Source: Desulfobulbus sp. (GTDB lineage Bacteria > Desulfobacterota > Desulfobulbia > Desulfobulbales > Desulfobulbaceae). From it: DNA of 38,417 nt. A program made the translations under genes and the position numbers. Location of the stretch: assembly GCA_003604995.1 (NCBI GenBank), contig QZJD01000033.1, positions 1 through 38,417 on the forward strand. Direction: 5' to 3'. Below are positions 1-8,426 of the stretch, piece by piece (the stretch's first letter is position 1; every line of letters begins with the position of its first letter). A model generated the notes under the pieces. It did not search any database, had not been told where the DNA came from, and saw only the letters and a program-made list of their open reading frames with translations.

Positions 1-652
1 TCCGCCAACCTCAGGGGACTGAATTATTTTCGCGTAGTTTTCAGCGAAAATCATTCTGTCCCCGGCAGCCAAAGGAAAAATTAAATCAGTCCCCTCACGA
101 TTTCGCAACACCCGTTACCCCGTGCTGAGGATTAGGGGTAATCAGAAATAATAATGCAAGATCAGTACCAATAAATAACAATTATCATTCCATAAAAAAG
201 AAAGCAAGCCGAGATATCCCCCGCGCGCTTAACCGCCCGGCAATGATGGAAAATCGACAAGGAAAGATCTGGTTATCCCTCTTGCGGGTGCCATGAAGTC
301 ATGTTCTGAAGGCATGACGAATAGGAAAAGGCAACACCGTGTCAACCGTGTCGGCCGAGCAACAAGGGCGGAGCCGAGGTCAGCCCCCTCGCTATCTAGT
401 TGAATCTCATCTGTTAATGCTCAATGTGATGCGTCATGGCGATGCTAACCCCGGGAAGGCAACAACATGTTAAGTCCCATGTTAGCATTTCGGGCAACTC
501 AGTATCGGGCCGGGGGCCAGGAAGTTTTCGCTTCCGATGACGATCTCGCAAAAGCGGAGCCGACCGGAACGCCCGGCGCACATGCTGGGCGACGGCATTT
601 CGTAAAGGTGAAGTGCCGGGCGGCGACAACCCTGGTACCGACCGGATCCGCT
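1..652. other. Gene-free window edge
   Basis: No convincing coding region was found between the window start and the end of the M16 peptidase gene. The first 100 bases hold inverted copies of a sequence ending in GGGGAC/GTCCCC, annotated separately. Positions about 130-210 are AT-rich. Open frames across 414-656 and 467 onward look like shadows: they continue antisense through the peptidase gene or have no recognisable composition. No clear terminator with a T-run was seen downstream of the peptidase stop. Confidence 0.6.
14..63. repeat. REPIN-like inverted repeat
   Basis: The arm at 14-33 begins GGGGACTGAAT and the arm at 44-63 ends ATTCTGTCCCC. The two arms are complementary at 18 of 20 positions around a 10-base loop, giving a strong hairpin. 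A further diverged copy of the right arm lies at 74-95, ending AAATCAGTCCCC. Short palindromic units with GTCCC ends are typical of REP/REPIN elements, which are mobilised by RAYT (IS200-like) transposases. No transposase is visible in the window, so the assignment rests on structure only. Confidence 0.5.
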
Positions 653-3514
653 TCATTCTGGGCGAAACATCATCTTGGCGGCGCTGGCCGGTTGCAGGTA
701 GCGGGCGGCAAAGTTCGATATCTCCGGAGCGGAAATCGAGGCGAAATCACCCTCTATGGTCAGCGGCCAGCCGAGCTGTTCCGGATGCCGGCTGGCAAGG
801 GCCAGGACGGATTCCAGCCAGTAGCGATTGGTCTTCATCATGTCCTTGATCGAGGTGAGGGACGGCTCCAGGGAGCGGTTGAGCTCTTCTTCCGTCACCC
901 CGTGTTCCGCCAGTTCCGCGGCTACCGCCAGGACACGCCCCGCAAGCTCATCGGCCCGAGCCGGGTCTACGGTGACCATGGCCCTGAGCACGCCGTAGCC
1001 CGGGGCCACTCTGCTCGGCAGGCTGACGACGCTGGGCGAGTAAGCGGCTCCCATTCTCTCCCTGATTTCCAGACGCAACCGGTCATCAAGCACCGCGGAG
1101 AGAATGTTGAGCCGTCTGGTCCTGCCGATGTCCCAAAAGTCATCGGTGGGCCAGGCCAGGACCAGCAGAGCCTTGTCGATGGCTGTCGGCACCGATGCCT
1201 CCAGCCGCTGCCCCCTCGGGAATACCAGGACTTCCGGAGGGTGGTCTGGCGCGGGAGTCCTCTCCAGGCTTGCCAGATACCTGGCGGCAAGGGGGACCAC
1301 TTCTTCGGGATCAATGTCGCCGACCACGGAGATCTCAAGCGTTCCTTGGCTCAAGAGGGGTCCCAGCCACTCCTGAACGTCGGCAAGACGCAGACGCATG
1401 AATTCCTCGCGCGGCGGAATACCGTACCTGACGTTCCCTCCCGCCAGAAATCGCTCTCCCTGGAGTTGCAGCGCGCCTTCAACGGAATTTTCCATCTGAT
1501 CGTACATCTGCGCAAAGCGCTCGCGGCTGAGCTGAAAGGCCTCTTCCCGAAAAGCAGGGTCGCGCAGCTGGGTCATGATCAGCTGAAAAAGAAGCTCCAG
1601 TTCACCGGCAAGCCCTGAACCATTCAAGGAAAAACTCTCCTGTCCGACCCGGAATGAAACTCTGGCGGTCGTTCCGGCCAACGCCTCTTCAAGCTCCGCG
1701 CCGGTCAGTCCGCCGAGCCCGCTTTCCCTCAGCACGGCTTCGGCCAGCATGCCCAACCCCGGGATGGTCTCCGCCTTACGCCCCTGGCCGAAGTGAACGG
1801 ATACCATCACCTGATTGGGCTGAAAGTTCGTGGGCTTCATGTTCAAGACGGCGCCGCGCTCAAAAGTAACCAGCTCCACCCCTGTATCGTCCCGCAGTGC
1901 ACGCGTCGCAACCCCAGCAGTCTGATCAGGCGCAGGGAGGTAGGGGAAGGCGAGACTGTCGCCATTCTCCCAGGTGGGCACCTCCTGCAGCTGGCTTTCC
2001 CTGTACACCGCCAAAATCGCATCTTCAGCCCGGCCCTCCTCGGCGACCATTGCCGTACCGGCGACCACGATCTCCCTCCCCGCCGGAGCCCACAGGGAAC
2101 GAAACAGATCGTTCGCTTCCCCCAGGTCCAGACTCGAAACCACCGGGCCGAACAGCTCAAGCTCCTGTTCAGGGGAGAGAAATACCTCGTTGCGGTTCAG
2201 CTTGCCGATGATCTGGTCAGCCAGCTTGCGACTGTCACGGCTCCCTGCGGTCTGGACGTTTTTTTCCAGCTCGGCCATGATTTCCTTTTTCGTCCGCAAC
2301 AGCTCACGTTCGGTAAAACCGGCTTGCAGGGCCTGCCGCAGGGTAGTGTTGAGCAGGGAGAGGGCAGGCTGCCACTTATCGGACTCCGTGGTTGCACTCA
2401 ACGAAGCATAGCCGAACCGGCCAAGAATAATCCCGGCATACGCATCGGCCTTGGTCAGGGGACTGCCGGTTTGCCGGACCAGACGCTTCAAGCGGTTATT
2501 CAGCAGGGATATGACCACATACCTTTTCGCCTCTTCGACCTGCCAGGCAAAGGAATCGTTCCGGGGAGAGGTATTCCATCGTGCGCTGAGCGTGACTTCC
2601 GTCTTGCCGAGTTCAGGTTCGTGGATATAAAGAACCTTTGTCGCCTCTTCGTCGACCTCCCCGTAATCAAAGCAAAGGGGCTGTACCGGCGGGGCGGTAA
2701 GGGAGGCGAACCGTTGCGCAAGCATTTGTTCGGCCTGGTGGACATCGATTGCCCCAACGATGACCAGAATCATATTTTCCGGCCGATACCACGCATCGTA
2801 GAACGAGCGCAGCATAGGGGCGTCCGCTTTGGTCAACGCCTCCTCGGTACCGATGGGCAGGCGCTCCGCCACCCTCGTGCCGGCAAATGATGAACGCATC
2901 CGCTGCTCGTAGAGCCGGTACCCTGCGGAATCCCGTGTTCTTTTTTCCGCCAGGATGATCCCTCGTTCCCGTTCCACCTCTTCCTCAAGGAGCAATGCAC
3001 CCCGGGCATAATCCGCCATGACCAGCAGCCCCCTTTCCAGGACTTCGGGACTACCGTCCGGCAGCAGGAGCCGGTAGACCGTCTCGTCCAAGGAAGTGTG
3101 GGCATTGGTATCCGCCCCGAACTGCATGCCGATGGACTGGAAATACTCCACGAGGGTTCCCGGCGGAAAGTGGGTGGTGCCGTTGAAGAGCATGTGCTCC
3201 AGAAAATGGGCGTAACCCCGCTGCTCATCGGTCTCATGGAGGGAGCCGGCCTGAATGTTCAGATACAGACCGACCCGATCTTCAGGCTCATGGTTCTCCT
3301 TGATCACATAGCGAAAACCATTGGGAAGGACGCCGAAGCGCAGGGACGGGTCCGGCTGAAGATCACTGCGGTCATGCGGCCATCCCCGTGATATGCAGGT
3401 CTGCTCATCGTTCAGGGATACGGACGGTTGCAAGGGAGAGGCGCAACCGGCAAGAACCAGGAGAGCCAGGGCGGTAACGGTGAAACGATGCGCTGTCGGC
3501 AAGAGTGGTTTCAT
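653..3514 (-). CDS. M16 family zinc peptidase, lipoprotein (PqqL-like)
   Basis: This 953-residue insulinase-type (M16) metallopeptidase is predicted to degrade peptides in the periplasm or at a membrane face. The ATG at 3514 was chosen because it starts a lipoprotein signal peptide with lipobox LAGC and acylated Cys24; the open frame extends upstream only as non-coding antisense of the next gene. The inverted zinc motif HFLEH (residues 103-107) is intact, and a distal glutamate is available in the acidic EEEVERERG helix about 75 residues later. The length fits the double-module single-chain M16 type such as PqqL, with an active N-terminal and a non-catalytic C-terminal half. The ribosome binding site is weak (AAAAGAG). 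The gene stands alone, divergent from the SDR gene with 84 bp between the starts. The substrate is unknown. Confidence 0.92.
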   Translation of the reverse strand: MKPLLPTAHRFTVTALALLVLAGCASPLQPSVSLNDEQTCISRGWPHDRSDLQPDPSLRFGVLPNGFRYVIKENHEPEDRVGLYLNIQAGSLHETDEQRGYAHFLEHMLFNGTTHFPPGTLVEYFQSIGMQFGADTNAHTSLDETVYRLLLPDGSPEVLERGLLVMADYARGALLLEEEVERERGIILAEKRTRDSAGYRLYEQRMRSSFAGTRVAERLPIGTEEALTKADAPMLRSFYDAWYRPENMILVIVGAIDVHQAEQMLAQRFASLTAPPVQPLCFDYGEVDEEATKVLYIHEPELGKTEVTLSARWNTSPRNDSFAWQVEEAKRYVVISLLNNRLKRLVRQTGSPLTKADAYAGIILGRFGYASLSATTESDKWQPALSLLNTTLRQALQAGFTERELLRTKKEIMAELEKNVQTAGSRDSRKLADQIIGKLNRNEVFLSPEQELELFGPVVSSLDLGEANDLFRSLWAPAGREIVVAGTAMVAEEGRAEDAILAVYRESQLQEVPTWENGDSLAFPYLPAPDQTAGVATRALRDDTGVELVTFERGAVLNMKPTNFQPNQVMVSVHFGQGRKAETIPGLGMLAEAVLRESGLGGLTGAELEEALAGTTARVSFRVGQESFSLNGSGLAGELELLFQLIMTQLRDPAFREEAFQLSRERFAQMYDQMENSVEGALQLQGERFLAGGNVRYGIPPREEFMRLRLADVQEWLGPLLSQGTLEISVVGDIDPEEVVPLAARYLASLERTPAPDHPPEVLVFPRGQRLEASVPTAIDKALLVLAWPTDDFWDIGRTRRLNILSAVLDDRLRLEIRERMGAAYSPSVVSLPSRVAPGYGVLRAMVTVDPARADELAGRVLAVAAELAEHGVTEEELNRSLEPSLTSIKDMMKTNRYWLESVLALASRHPEQLGWPLTIEGDFASISAPEISNFAARYLQPASAAKMMFRPE

Positions 3515-3598
3515 TCTTTTGCTCTTTTCTGTATAAAGGATGGAAGGTATGTCTTCCGTTTCCAGCAGACTATAAGAACCCTGTCCGGGAGTGGCAAC

Positions 3599-4450
3599 AT
3601 GAAGATACGAGGGAAAACCGCCCTGGTGGCGGGAGGGACCAGAGGGATCGGCCTGGCCGTTGCCAGAAAGCTGGCCGCCTGCGGAGCGCGTCTGATCATC
3701 CCCTGGTTTGACTGGCCTGAGGATGCGCGCCTGGTTGCCGAGGAATTCAGCCGCCGCTCGCCGGAACATCTCCTGGTCCGCACCGATCTCCGCGACCCGG
3801 AGGCCGTGGCCCATCTTCTGCAAAGCGTGCACGGTTCGAGCGGTTGCCTCCATATTCTGATCAACAATGTCGAACGCGGCGGCATGCCTGTAATCCACGG
3901 CCCTTACGACCGGGAGATCAACCGGGAGCAGTGGCAGTTGGAACTGGACACCACCCTGCTCGCCAAACGCCTCCTTTTTGAAGCGGCCCTTCCCTTTCTG
4001 CGTAAGGCCGATCAGGCCACGGTCATAAATATTTCCTCCATTGCCGGGCTGGTCGGCCGGTCCGGTCCGGCGGGACTGGTGTTCAGCGACGGGTATGCCG
4101 CAGCCAACCGGGCGGTGTCCTCCCTCACCGAAACCTGGGCAAGAATCGGGGCGCCGACGATCACGGTTAACGAGCTGATGCTCGGCCTGTTTGATTCCCG
4201 CCACGGCAAGGGAACCAGGGGCTGGCAAACCCTCAGCCCGGAGGAGAAGAAACGGTTGCTGAACCACACCCTCATCGGCAGGACCGGCAGGCCTGCCGAG
4301 GCTGCCCGAGCGGTCCTTTTTCTGATCAGAGAAGCGGACTATATGACCGGAACCGTACTCCGTCTGGACGGAGGATATGCACTGGCCGGGGACAGCGTTC
4401 CGCCAATGCCCGAGGGGGTACTCGAAAAGCAGGCAAGTTTAAAAGAATAA
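3599..4450 (+). CDS. SDR-family protein with altered active site
   Basis: This 283-residue short-chain dehydrogenase/reductase-fold protein is presumably cytosolic. The start at 3599 has a good site, GGGAG seven bases upstream, and begins directly at the Rossmann beta strand. The nucleotide motif GGTRGIG, the NNxxxG-type element (INNVERGG), the serine-bearing segment INISSIAG and the C-terminal LDGGYALAG typical of classical SDRs are all present. The usual YxxxK pair reads YAAAN: the tyrosine is kept but the lysine that lowers its pKa and binds the nicotinamide ribose is asparagine. The codons (TAT GCC GCA GCC AAC) are unambiguous. The protein may therefore be a weak or non-redox member, or use another residue. 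The substrate cannot be deduced from context. Confidence 0.85.
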   Translation: MKIRGKTALVAGGTRGIGLAVARKLAACGARLIIPWFDWPEDARLVAEEFSRRSPEHLLVRTDLRDPEAVAHLLQSVHGSSGCLHILINNVERGGMPVIHGPYDREINREQWQLELDTTLLAKRLLFEAALPFLRKADQATVINISSIAGLVGRSGPAGLVFSDGYAAANRAVSSLTETWARIGAPTITVNELMLGLFDSRHGKGTRGWQTLSPEEKKRLLNHTLIGRTGRPAEAARAVLFLIREADYMTGTVLRLDGGYALAGDSVPPMPEGVLEKQASLKE

Positions 4451-4534
4451 GGGGGAAAGAGCGTTTCGCTACGCCAGCGGAACCCGGGGGAAACGTTCGG
4501 ACAAGGTTCGCAAAATACCAATTCAGGCGCAACA

Positions 4535-4638
4535 GGATGCCGGGAATTTTGAGAACTTCGCAAGAAGCAAAAAGAGCGAGCAACAAGTCTGAGATTTCAA
4601 GCTTGCAAGGCAAGCCGGCCCAGGATCCGTTTTTTTGC
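4535..4638 (-). repeat. Dispersed intergenic repeat, copy A
   Basis: Read on the minus strand, this segment begins GCAAAAAAACGGATCC and continues GGCCGGCTTGCCTTGCAAG. It aligns along its length with copy D at 32638-32743 and more loosely with copies B and C. It lies between the convergent ends of the SDR gene and the small acidic protein gene. Confidence 0.55.
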
Positions 4639-4665
4639 GAAACCTCTACTACGAGCGGTTCCCGG

Positions 4666-4923
4666 TCAGTCCAGTATCCAGTCCGGCAAATGATGGAGGA
4701 TATAATCGCTGACCATCTCCTTCTCATTCTCCTTGCTGACCGGACCGACCGCAGCCATCACCTCGTCGAAATCAAACCAGCAGAGTTCAACGTCCTTTTG
4801 GTCATACACGGTCAGGATACGGTGGTTCGGCTGTTCTATATCCTCCTCTTCCTGAATGGCGGACACTATTTTGACCGCTTCTTCATAGGGGAGGTAACGG
4901 ATTTCTTCGTCGTCGGTACTCAT
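4666..4923 (-). CDS. Small acidic protein of unknown function
   Basis: This 85-residue, strongly acidic, presumably cytosolic protein has no signal peptide or membrane segment and no recognised motif. It is rich in Glu and Asp, with two Trp (CWFDFDEV and the C-terminal PDWILD). Coding potential is supported by balanced composition, an ATG start and a position 79 bp downstream of rpmB on the same strand, so the two may be co-transcribed. No good ribosome binding site is visible before the start. A conserved hypothetical protein is the safest label. Confidence 0.6.
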   Translation of the reverse strand: MSTDDEEIRYLPYEEAVKIVSAIQEEEDIEQPNHRILTVYDQKDVELCWFDFDEVMAAVGPVSKENEKEMVSDYILHHLPDWILD

Positions 4924-5002
4924 TACGGTATGGTATTTTGAGCAATGAAAGGGCGGATAATAAACCGGGCCGCCCGATGTTACGGTGCAATGCGTAAAAT
5001 CG

Positions 5003-5197
5003 TCAGGCCGGTTTCACCACCGCGCCGGAACGAATGCAACGGGTGCAGGCATTGATCCGCACCGTACCGCCGCTGGCATTGACCGTCCGCACGCTCTGCA
5101 GGTTGGGCAGCCAACGGCGACGGGTCTTGTTGTTGGCATGACTGACATTGTTCCCGGTCATGGGTCCTTTTCCACAGATATCACAAACACGAGCCAT
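5003..5197 (-). CDS. rpmB: Large-subunit ribosomal protein bL28
   Basis: This 64-residue protein is the short bacterial form of bL28, a structural component of the 50S subunit. The N-terminal sequence [12 protein letters not shown] is followed by the basic segment [11 protein letters not shown] and a second cysteine pair, CTRC, so the two CxxC knuckles give the zinc-binding (C+) version of the protein. The start is preceded by a strong AGGGAGAG site. The gene is separate from rpmG, its partner in many bacteria, which is not in this window. Confidence 0.96.
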   Translation of the reverse strand: MARVCDICGKGPMTGNNVSHANNKTRRRWLPNLQSVRTVNASGGTVRINACTRCIRSGAVVKPA

Positions 5198-5499
5198 GGG
5201 TATCTCTCCCTGAGTATAATAAGTTATTTTGGGTAAATTTTTTTAAATAACGCGATTGAGTAAAAAATACAAGTCTTTTTTCCCTCACCTTCTATTCCGC
5301 TCAATCGGCCGCAAACAGCCAAAAGAACCTCCCGCTCTTTCCCCCTTGGCCAATGGTACAAGAATGATTATTAATAACCATTAACAATAACAAAATCGTT
5401 TCCTGTTGACAGGAACGGTCCCACATGGTAGCAAAATTCCTCCGACTCCGCAATCAATGGTCCACATCCGACTAATCACTTCTACTGCACGCATTCACT
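5198..5499. other. Intergenic region between rpmB and resB
   Basis: This AT-rich divergent intergenic region must hold the rpmB promoter (minus) and the resB promoter (plus). The only plus-strand candidate is a consensus -35 TTGACA at 5406-5411, followed after 17 bases by a poor -10 (TAGCAA, 5429-5434). No convincing minus-strand promoter and no structured leader were found. Confidence 0.35.
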
Positions 5500-6852
5500 A
5501 TGGCTGAAAAGAAAAAAAATCCGGTATGGGAAATCTTTGCCTCGGTACGCCTCGCCTTGTTTCTGCTCTTCACCCTGGCGGCGACCTCGATCATCGGCAC
5601 GATCATCCCGCAGAACGAGGCTCCCGGCTTCTATATTGAGCGCTACGGCGCGAACCTGGCCAGGTTCATGCAGACCATGGACGTGCCGGACATGTACAAC
5701 TCCTGGTGGTTCATGATCCTGCTGACCCTGTTCAGCCTGAACCTCATCGTTTGCAGCCTCGAACGCATTCCCAACGCCTGGCGCCTGGTGACCATGGACA
5801 ACCTGGCCACCGATCCGGAACGGTTGAAAAAGATGAGCCTGAAGCAGAGCATCACCCTGGACGCGACAAGAGCGGATGCGGTCACCAGGACCACAGGCCA
5901 CCTGGCGAGTAAAGGGTGGAAAGCGACGCAGCGCGGCCTTGACGGCGCCACCCTCCTTTTTGCTCAAAAAGGCGCGTGGACCAGATTCGGCGTCTACATT
6001 GTTCACTCCAGCATCCTGATCATCCTCATCGGCGCGATCATCGGCTCCCCGAGGGTCGCCAAGGACATCCTCAAAAACCCCTTGTATGCCTTCAAGGGAA
6101 GCGTCAATATCCCGGAAACGCAACAGACCGACGTCATATTCTCCTTCCTGGAGGGAGTGGGACAGCTGCCGCTCGGCTTCACCGTCCGCTGCGATTTTTT
6201 CAACATTGAATACTATCCCAACGGCATGCCCAAGGAATATCTGTCCAAACTCTCCGTCATTGAAAACGGCGAGGTGGTCCGACAGGTGGAGATAGAGGTC
6301 AACGAACCCCTGATCCACCGGGGCATCACCTTTTACCAGTCCAGTTATCAGCCGTACCGGGATTTCATCCTCAGCGTCAAGAACAATGAAACAGGCGCCG
6401 GCAAGACGGAAATCGTTCCAGCCGCGACCCAGATCACCTGGAAGGAAGGCGGCGCCCGTTTCGGGATCATCAACATGGAAACCCGGGGCGAGGTGGTCAA
6501 CCGGTTCAAGATCTGGTTCACCGACGACCAGGGCGAACCGTCCAAGTTCTGGCTGGAACCGGGTCGCGAAGCGATCATCGAACGCCCCTCCGGCAACTAT
6601 ACCCTCTCCGCTAAACAGCTCTACGCCACTGGCCTGCAGGTGGCCAAGGATCCGGGTGTGTGGTGGGTCTACACCGGCTGCGGTCTGATGCTTCTCGGCC
6701 TGCTGGTGGCTTTTTTCATGTCCCACCGCAAGGTGTGGGCGCTGGTCAGCGAAGAACAGGGCAAGGTGACCGTCCTTTTTGCTGGCAACGCCAATAAGAA
6801 TAAGTTAGGTTTTGAAAAGACCTTTGCCGAACTGGCCGAAAGCCTGAAATGA
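5500..6852 (+). CDS. resB: Cytochrome c biogenesis protein ResB (Ccs1 family)
   Basis: This 450-residue ResB/Ccs1 membrane protein is one half of the system II (Ccs) cytochrome c synthetase, which moves heme across the inner membrane and joins it to CxxCH apocytochromes outside. Three hydrophobic segments lie in the N-terminal third (about residues 15-35, 68-88 and 160-182). A large periplasmic domain of about 200 residues follows, then a last membrane segment near 385-408 and a short cytosolic tail, which is the usual ResB layout. The periplasmic part carries the family-like segment NEPLIHRGITFYQSSY. The ccsB partner begins 59 bp downstream and a cytochrome follows. The site ahead of the ATG is not a recognisable Shine-Dalgarno, so the start is slightly uncertain. 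Confidence 0.93.
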   Translation: MAEKKKNPVWEIFASVRLALFLLFTLAATSIIGTIIPQNEAPGFYIERYGANLARFMQTMDVPDMYNSWWFMILLTLFSLNLIVCSLERIPNAWRLVTMDNLATDPERLKKMSLKQSITLDATRADAVTRTTGHLASKGWKATQRGLDGATLLFAQKGAWTRFGVYIVHSSILIILIGAIIGSPRVAKDILKNPLYAFKGSVNIPETQQTDVIFSFLEGVGQLPLGFTVRCDFFNIEYYPNGMPKEYLSKLSVIENGEVVRQVEIEVNEPLIHRGITFYQSSYQPYRDFILSVKNNETGAGKTEIVPAATQITWKEGGARFGIINMETRGEVVNRFKIWFTDDQGEPSKFWLEPGREAIIERPSGNYTLSAKQLYATGLQVAKDPGVWWVYTGCGLMLLGLLVAFFMSHRKVWALVSEEQGKVTVLFAGNANKNKLGFEKTFAELAESLK

Positions 6853-6911
6853 CCAGTTGTCCCCGAGTCGTCCGCCATGCATAACCCATTCACCAACCAG
6901 CAAAGGAAACT

Positions 6912-7763
6912 ATGAACAGCTCACAACTTTTCGGTTTAACCACCCTTGCCTATCTGTTGTCGTCGGCCGTCTACATTGCCCTCTTTGTCTTCAAAAACAA
7001 AAAAATCGGTGGGGCCGGCACCGCGCTGGCCATTGCCGGCGTTCTGGCGCAGACCGTGGCCATGGGTCTTCGCTGGAAGGAATCCTATGACTTGGGCATC
7101 GGCCATGCGCCCCTGACCAACATGTACGAGTCGCTGGTCTTCTTCTCCTGGTGTACGGCTCTTTTCTATCTGTTCATGGAGTTCAAGTTCAAGAACCGGG
7201 TGATCGGCGCCTTTGTCATGCCCTTTGCCTTTGTCTCCATGGCCTATGCCTCGTTTGCCAAGGGCATGAATCAGGAAATCAGCCCCCTTATTCCCGCCTT
7301 GCAGTCCAACTGGCTCATCGCCCATGTCGTCACCTGCTTCATCGGCTACGGCGCTTTTGCCATGGCCGGCGGTCTGGGGGTTATGTATCTGCTGAAGAAA
7401 TCCGCCCTGGACAAGGGCCTGGCCAAGGATAGCCTGACCGGCTCCCTGCCAGATCTGAAGGTGATCGACGACATGACCTACAAGACTATTGTTTTCGGGT
7501 TTCTGTGGCTCTCCGCCGGGATCATCACCGGCGCGGTCTGGGCCAATGAGGCCTGGGGCACCTATTGGAGCTGGGATCCCAAGGAAACCTGGTCGATCAT
7601 CACCTGGTTCATCTACGCATCCACGCTGCACGCCCGCTTCACCAGAGGCTGGAGCGGCAGCCGGATCGCCTGGCTGGCGATCATTGGTTTTGTCTCGGTC
7701 TTCTTCACCTATTTCGGCGTGAATTATCTCTTGTCCGGCCTGCACAGCTACGGACAGAGCTGA
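6912..7763 (+). CDS. ccsB: Cytochrome c biogenesis protein, CcsA/CcsB (ResC) type
   Basis: This 283-residue polytopic membrane protein of the heme-handling protein family is the partner of ResB in the system II synthetase. It has about eight hydrophobic segments and the diagnostic tryptophan-rich WWD motif WGTYWSWDPKE near residues 217-227, which holds heme on the periplasmic side. Histidines that could be axial ligands flank it in neighbouring loops (for example LIAHVVTC). The start has an AGGAAA site. The order resB-ccsB is typical, and the names CcsA, CcsB and ResC are all used for this subunit. A cytochrome that needs this machinery lies directly downstream under its own promoter. Confidence 0.94.
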   Translation: MNSSQLFGLTTLAYLLSSAVYIALFVFKNKKIGGAGTALAIAGVLAQTVAMGLRWKESYDLGIGHAPLTNMYESLVFFSWCTALFYLFMEFKFKNRVIGAFVMPFAFVSMAYASFAKGMNQEISPLIPALQSNWLIAHVVTCFIGYGAFAMAGGLGVMYLLKKSALDKGLAKDSLTGSLPDLKVIDDMTYKTIVFGFLWLSAGIITGAVWANEAWGTYWSWDPKETWSIITWFIYASTLHARFTRGWSGSRIAWLAIIGFVSVFFTYFGVNYLLSGLHSYGQS

Positions 7764-7806
7764 TATCTCTCCGGAATTGCTGAATATTACAGCGGGTAAT
7801 CACGGC

Positions 7807-7835
7807 TTGACAAGAAACGGAAAAGCCATTATACA
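7807..7835 (+). promoter_or_regulatory. Sigma70-type promoter for the triheme cytochrome
   Basis: A perfect -35 hexamer TTGACA (7807-7812) is followed by exactly 17 bases and a -10 hexamer TATACA (7830-7835). Transcription should start near 7842, leaving a leader of about 58 bases before the cytochrome ATG at 7900. This is the strongest promoter match noticed in the window, and it suggests high, largely unregulated expression of the cytochrome separately from resB-ccsB. Confidence 0.75.
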
Positions 7836-7899
7836 AGATAAAATTGAACGCAGATTCAGTTTTCCTGTCAACCTTTTCCCATAACTTAAAGGAGGAACA

Positions 7900-8214
7900 A
7901 TGAAAAAGGTTATCATTTGTGGAGTTGCCGTGGCTTTCCTGTGCGTTGCCGGTCTGACCGGTATGACCATGGCCGAAGAAGACAAGGGACCGGCCGAGAT
8001 CACCTTGCAGACCGCCGAAGCCAAGAAGCCGGCCGTCTTCCCGCATGCCAAGCATCAGGAGAAGCAGGAGTGCGACAAGTGCCACAAGGATGCGAACTAC
8101 ACCCCGGGGGCCTGGACCAAGGATTCCGGCCATGCCCTGTGCCAGGCCTGCCACAAGGCGAATGAAAACAAAGACCTCGCCAAATGCACCACCTGCCATC
8201 CGGCCAAGAAGTAA
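7900..8214 (+). CDS. Periplasmic triheme cytochrome c (c7/PpcA-like)
   Basis: This 104-residue precursor has a signal peptide cleaved near residue 25 (after MTMA), leaving about 79 residues. Three CxxCH heme sites are present: CDKCH (58-62), CQACH (81-85) and CTTCH (96-100). Exactly three further histidines (49, 52 and 78) can serve as distal ligands, so all three hemes can be bis-histidine as in cytochrome c7. The lysine-rich surface and the FPHAKHQ lead-in resemble PpcA-type periplasmic electron carriers, which shuttle electrons between inner-membrane and outer-membrane redox complexes. A strong AGGAGG site precedes the ATG, and the unit has its own promoter and terminator. Its redox partners are not in this window. 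Confidence 0.93.
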   Translation: MKKVIICGVAVAFLCVAGLTGMTMAEEDKGPAEITLQTAEAKKPAVFPHAKHQEKQECDKCHKDANYTPGAWTKDSGHALCQACHKANENKDLAKCTTCHPAKK

Positions 8215-8246
8215 GACTTCCGCTGATCGGCTGGACTTCGCTTTAA

Positions 8247-8280
8247 TAAAAAAGGCTGCCCGTCCGGGCAGCCTTTTTTA
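8247..8280. terminator. Bidirectional rho-independent terminator
   Basis: Stem GGCTGCCC (8254-8261) pairs perfectly with GGGCAGCC (8266-8273) across the 4-base loop GTCC. It is flanked by an A-run on the left and a T-run on the right that extend the stem. It ends the cytochrome transcript and, read on the other strand, can stop the pst operon, whose last stop codon is 147 bp to the right. Confidence 0.9.
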
Positions 8281-8426
8281 TTTTTACTCATCACTCCATC
8301 GATATTTTATTTGATTCCGTTTCCGGCCCTGATACGTGGGAGCGCCCTTTCCATGCGGGTCGGGAGCATGCCAATTGACAGGCTCATTGAGTCCCCCGCT
8401 GGAGATCAGAGGTAAGCAGAGATTTA

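Noticed and set aside
145-200. Fur-box-like AT-rich sequence near AATAACAATTATCATT
   Set aside because: Only about 12 of 19 positions match the Fur consensus, and no gene follows in either direction.
467-1618. Long plus-strand open frame of 383 codons opposite the M16 peptidase
   Set aside because: It is antisense to a well-supported gene with a zinc motif and shows no domain; high-GC antisense frames are expected.
5482-6726. Minus-strand open frame of 414 codons opposite resB
   Set aside because: Its composition (His-, Asp- and Gly-rich, no motif) is that of an antisense shadow, and resB is clear on the plus strand.
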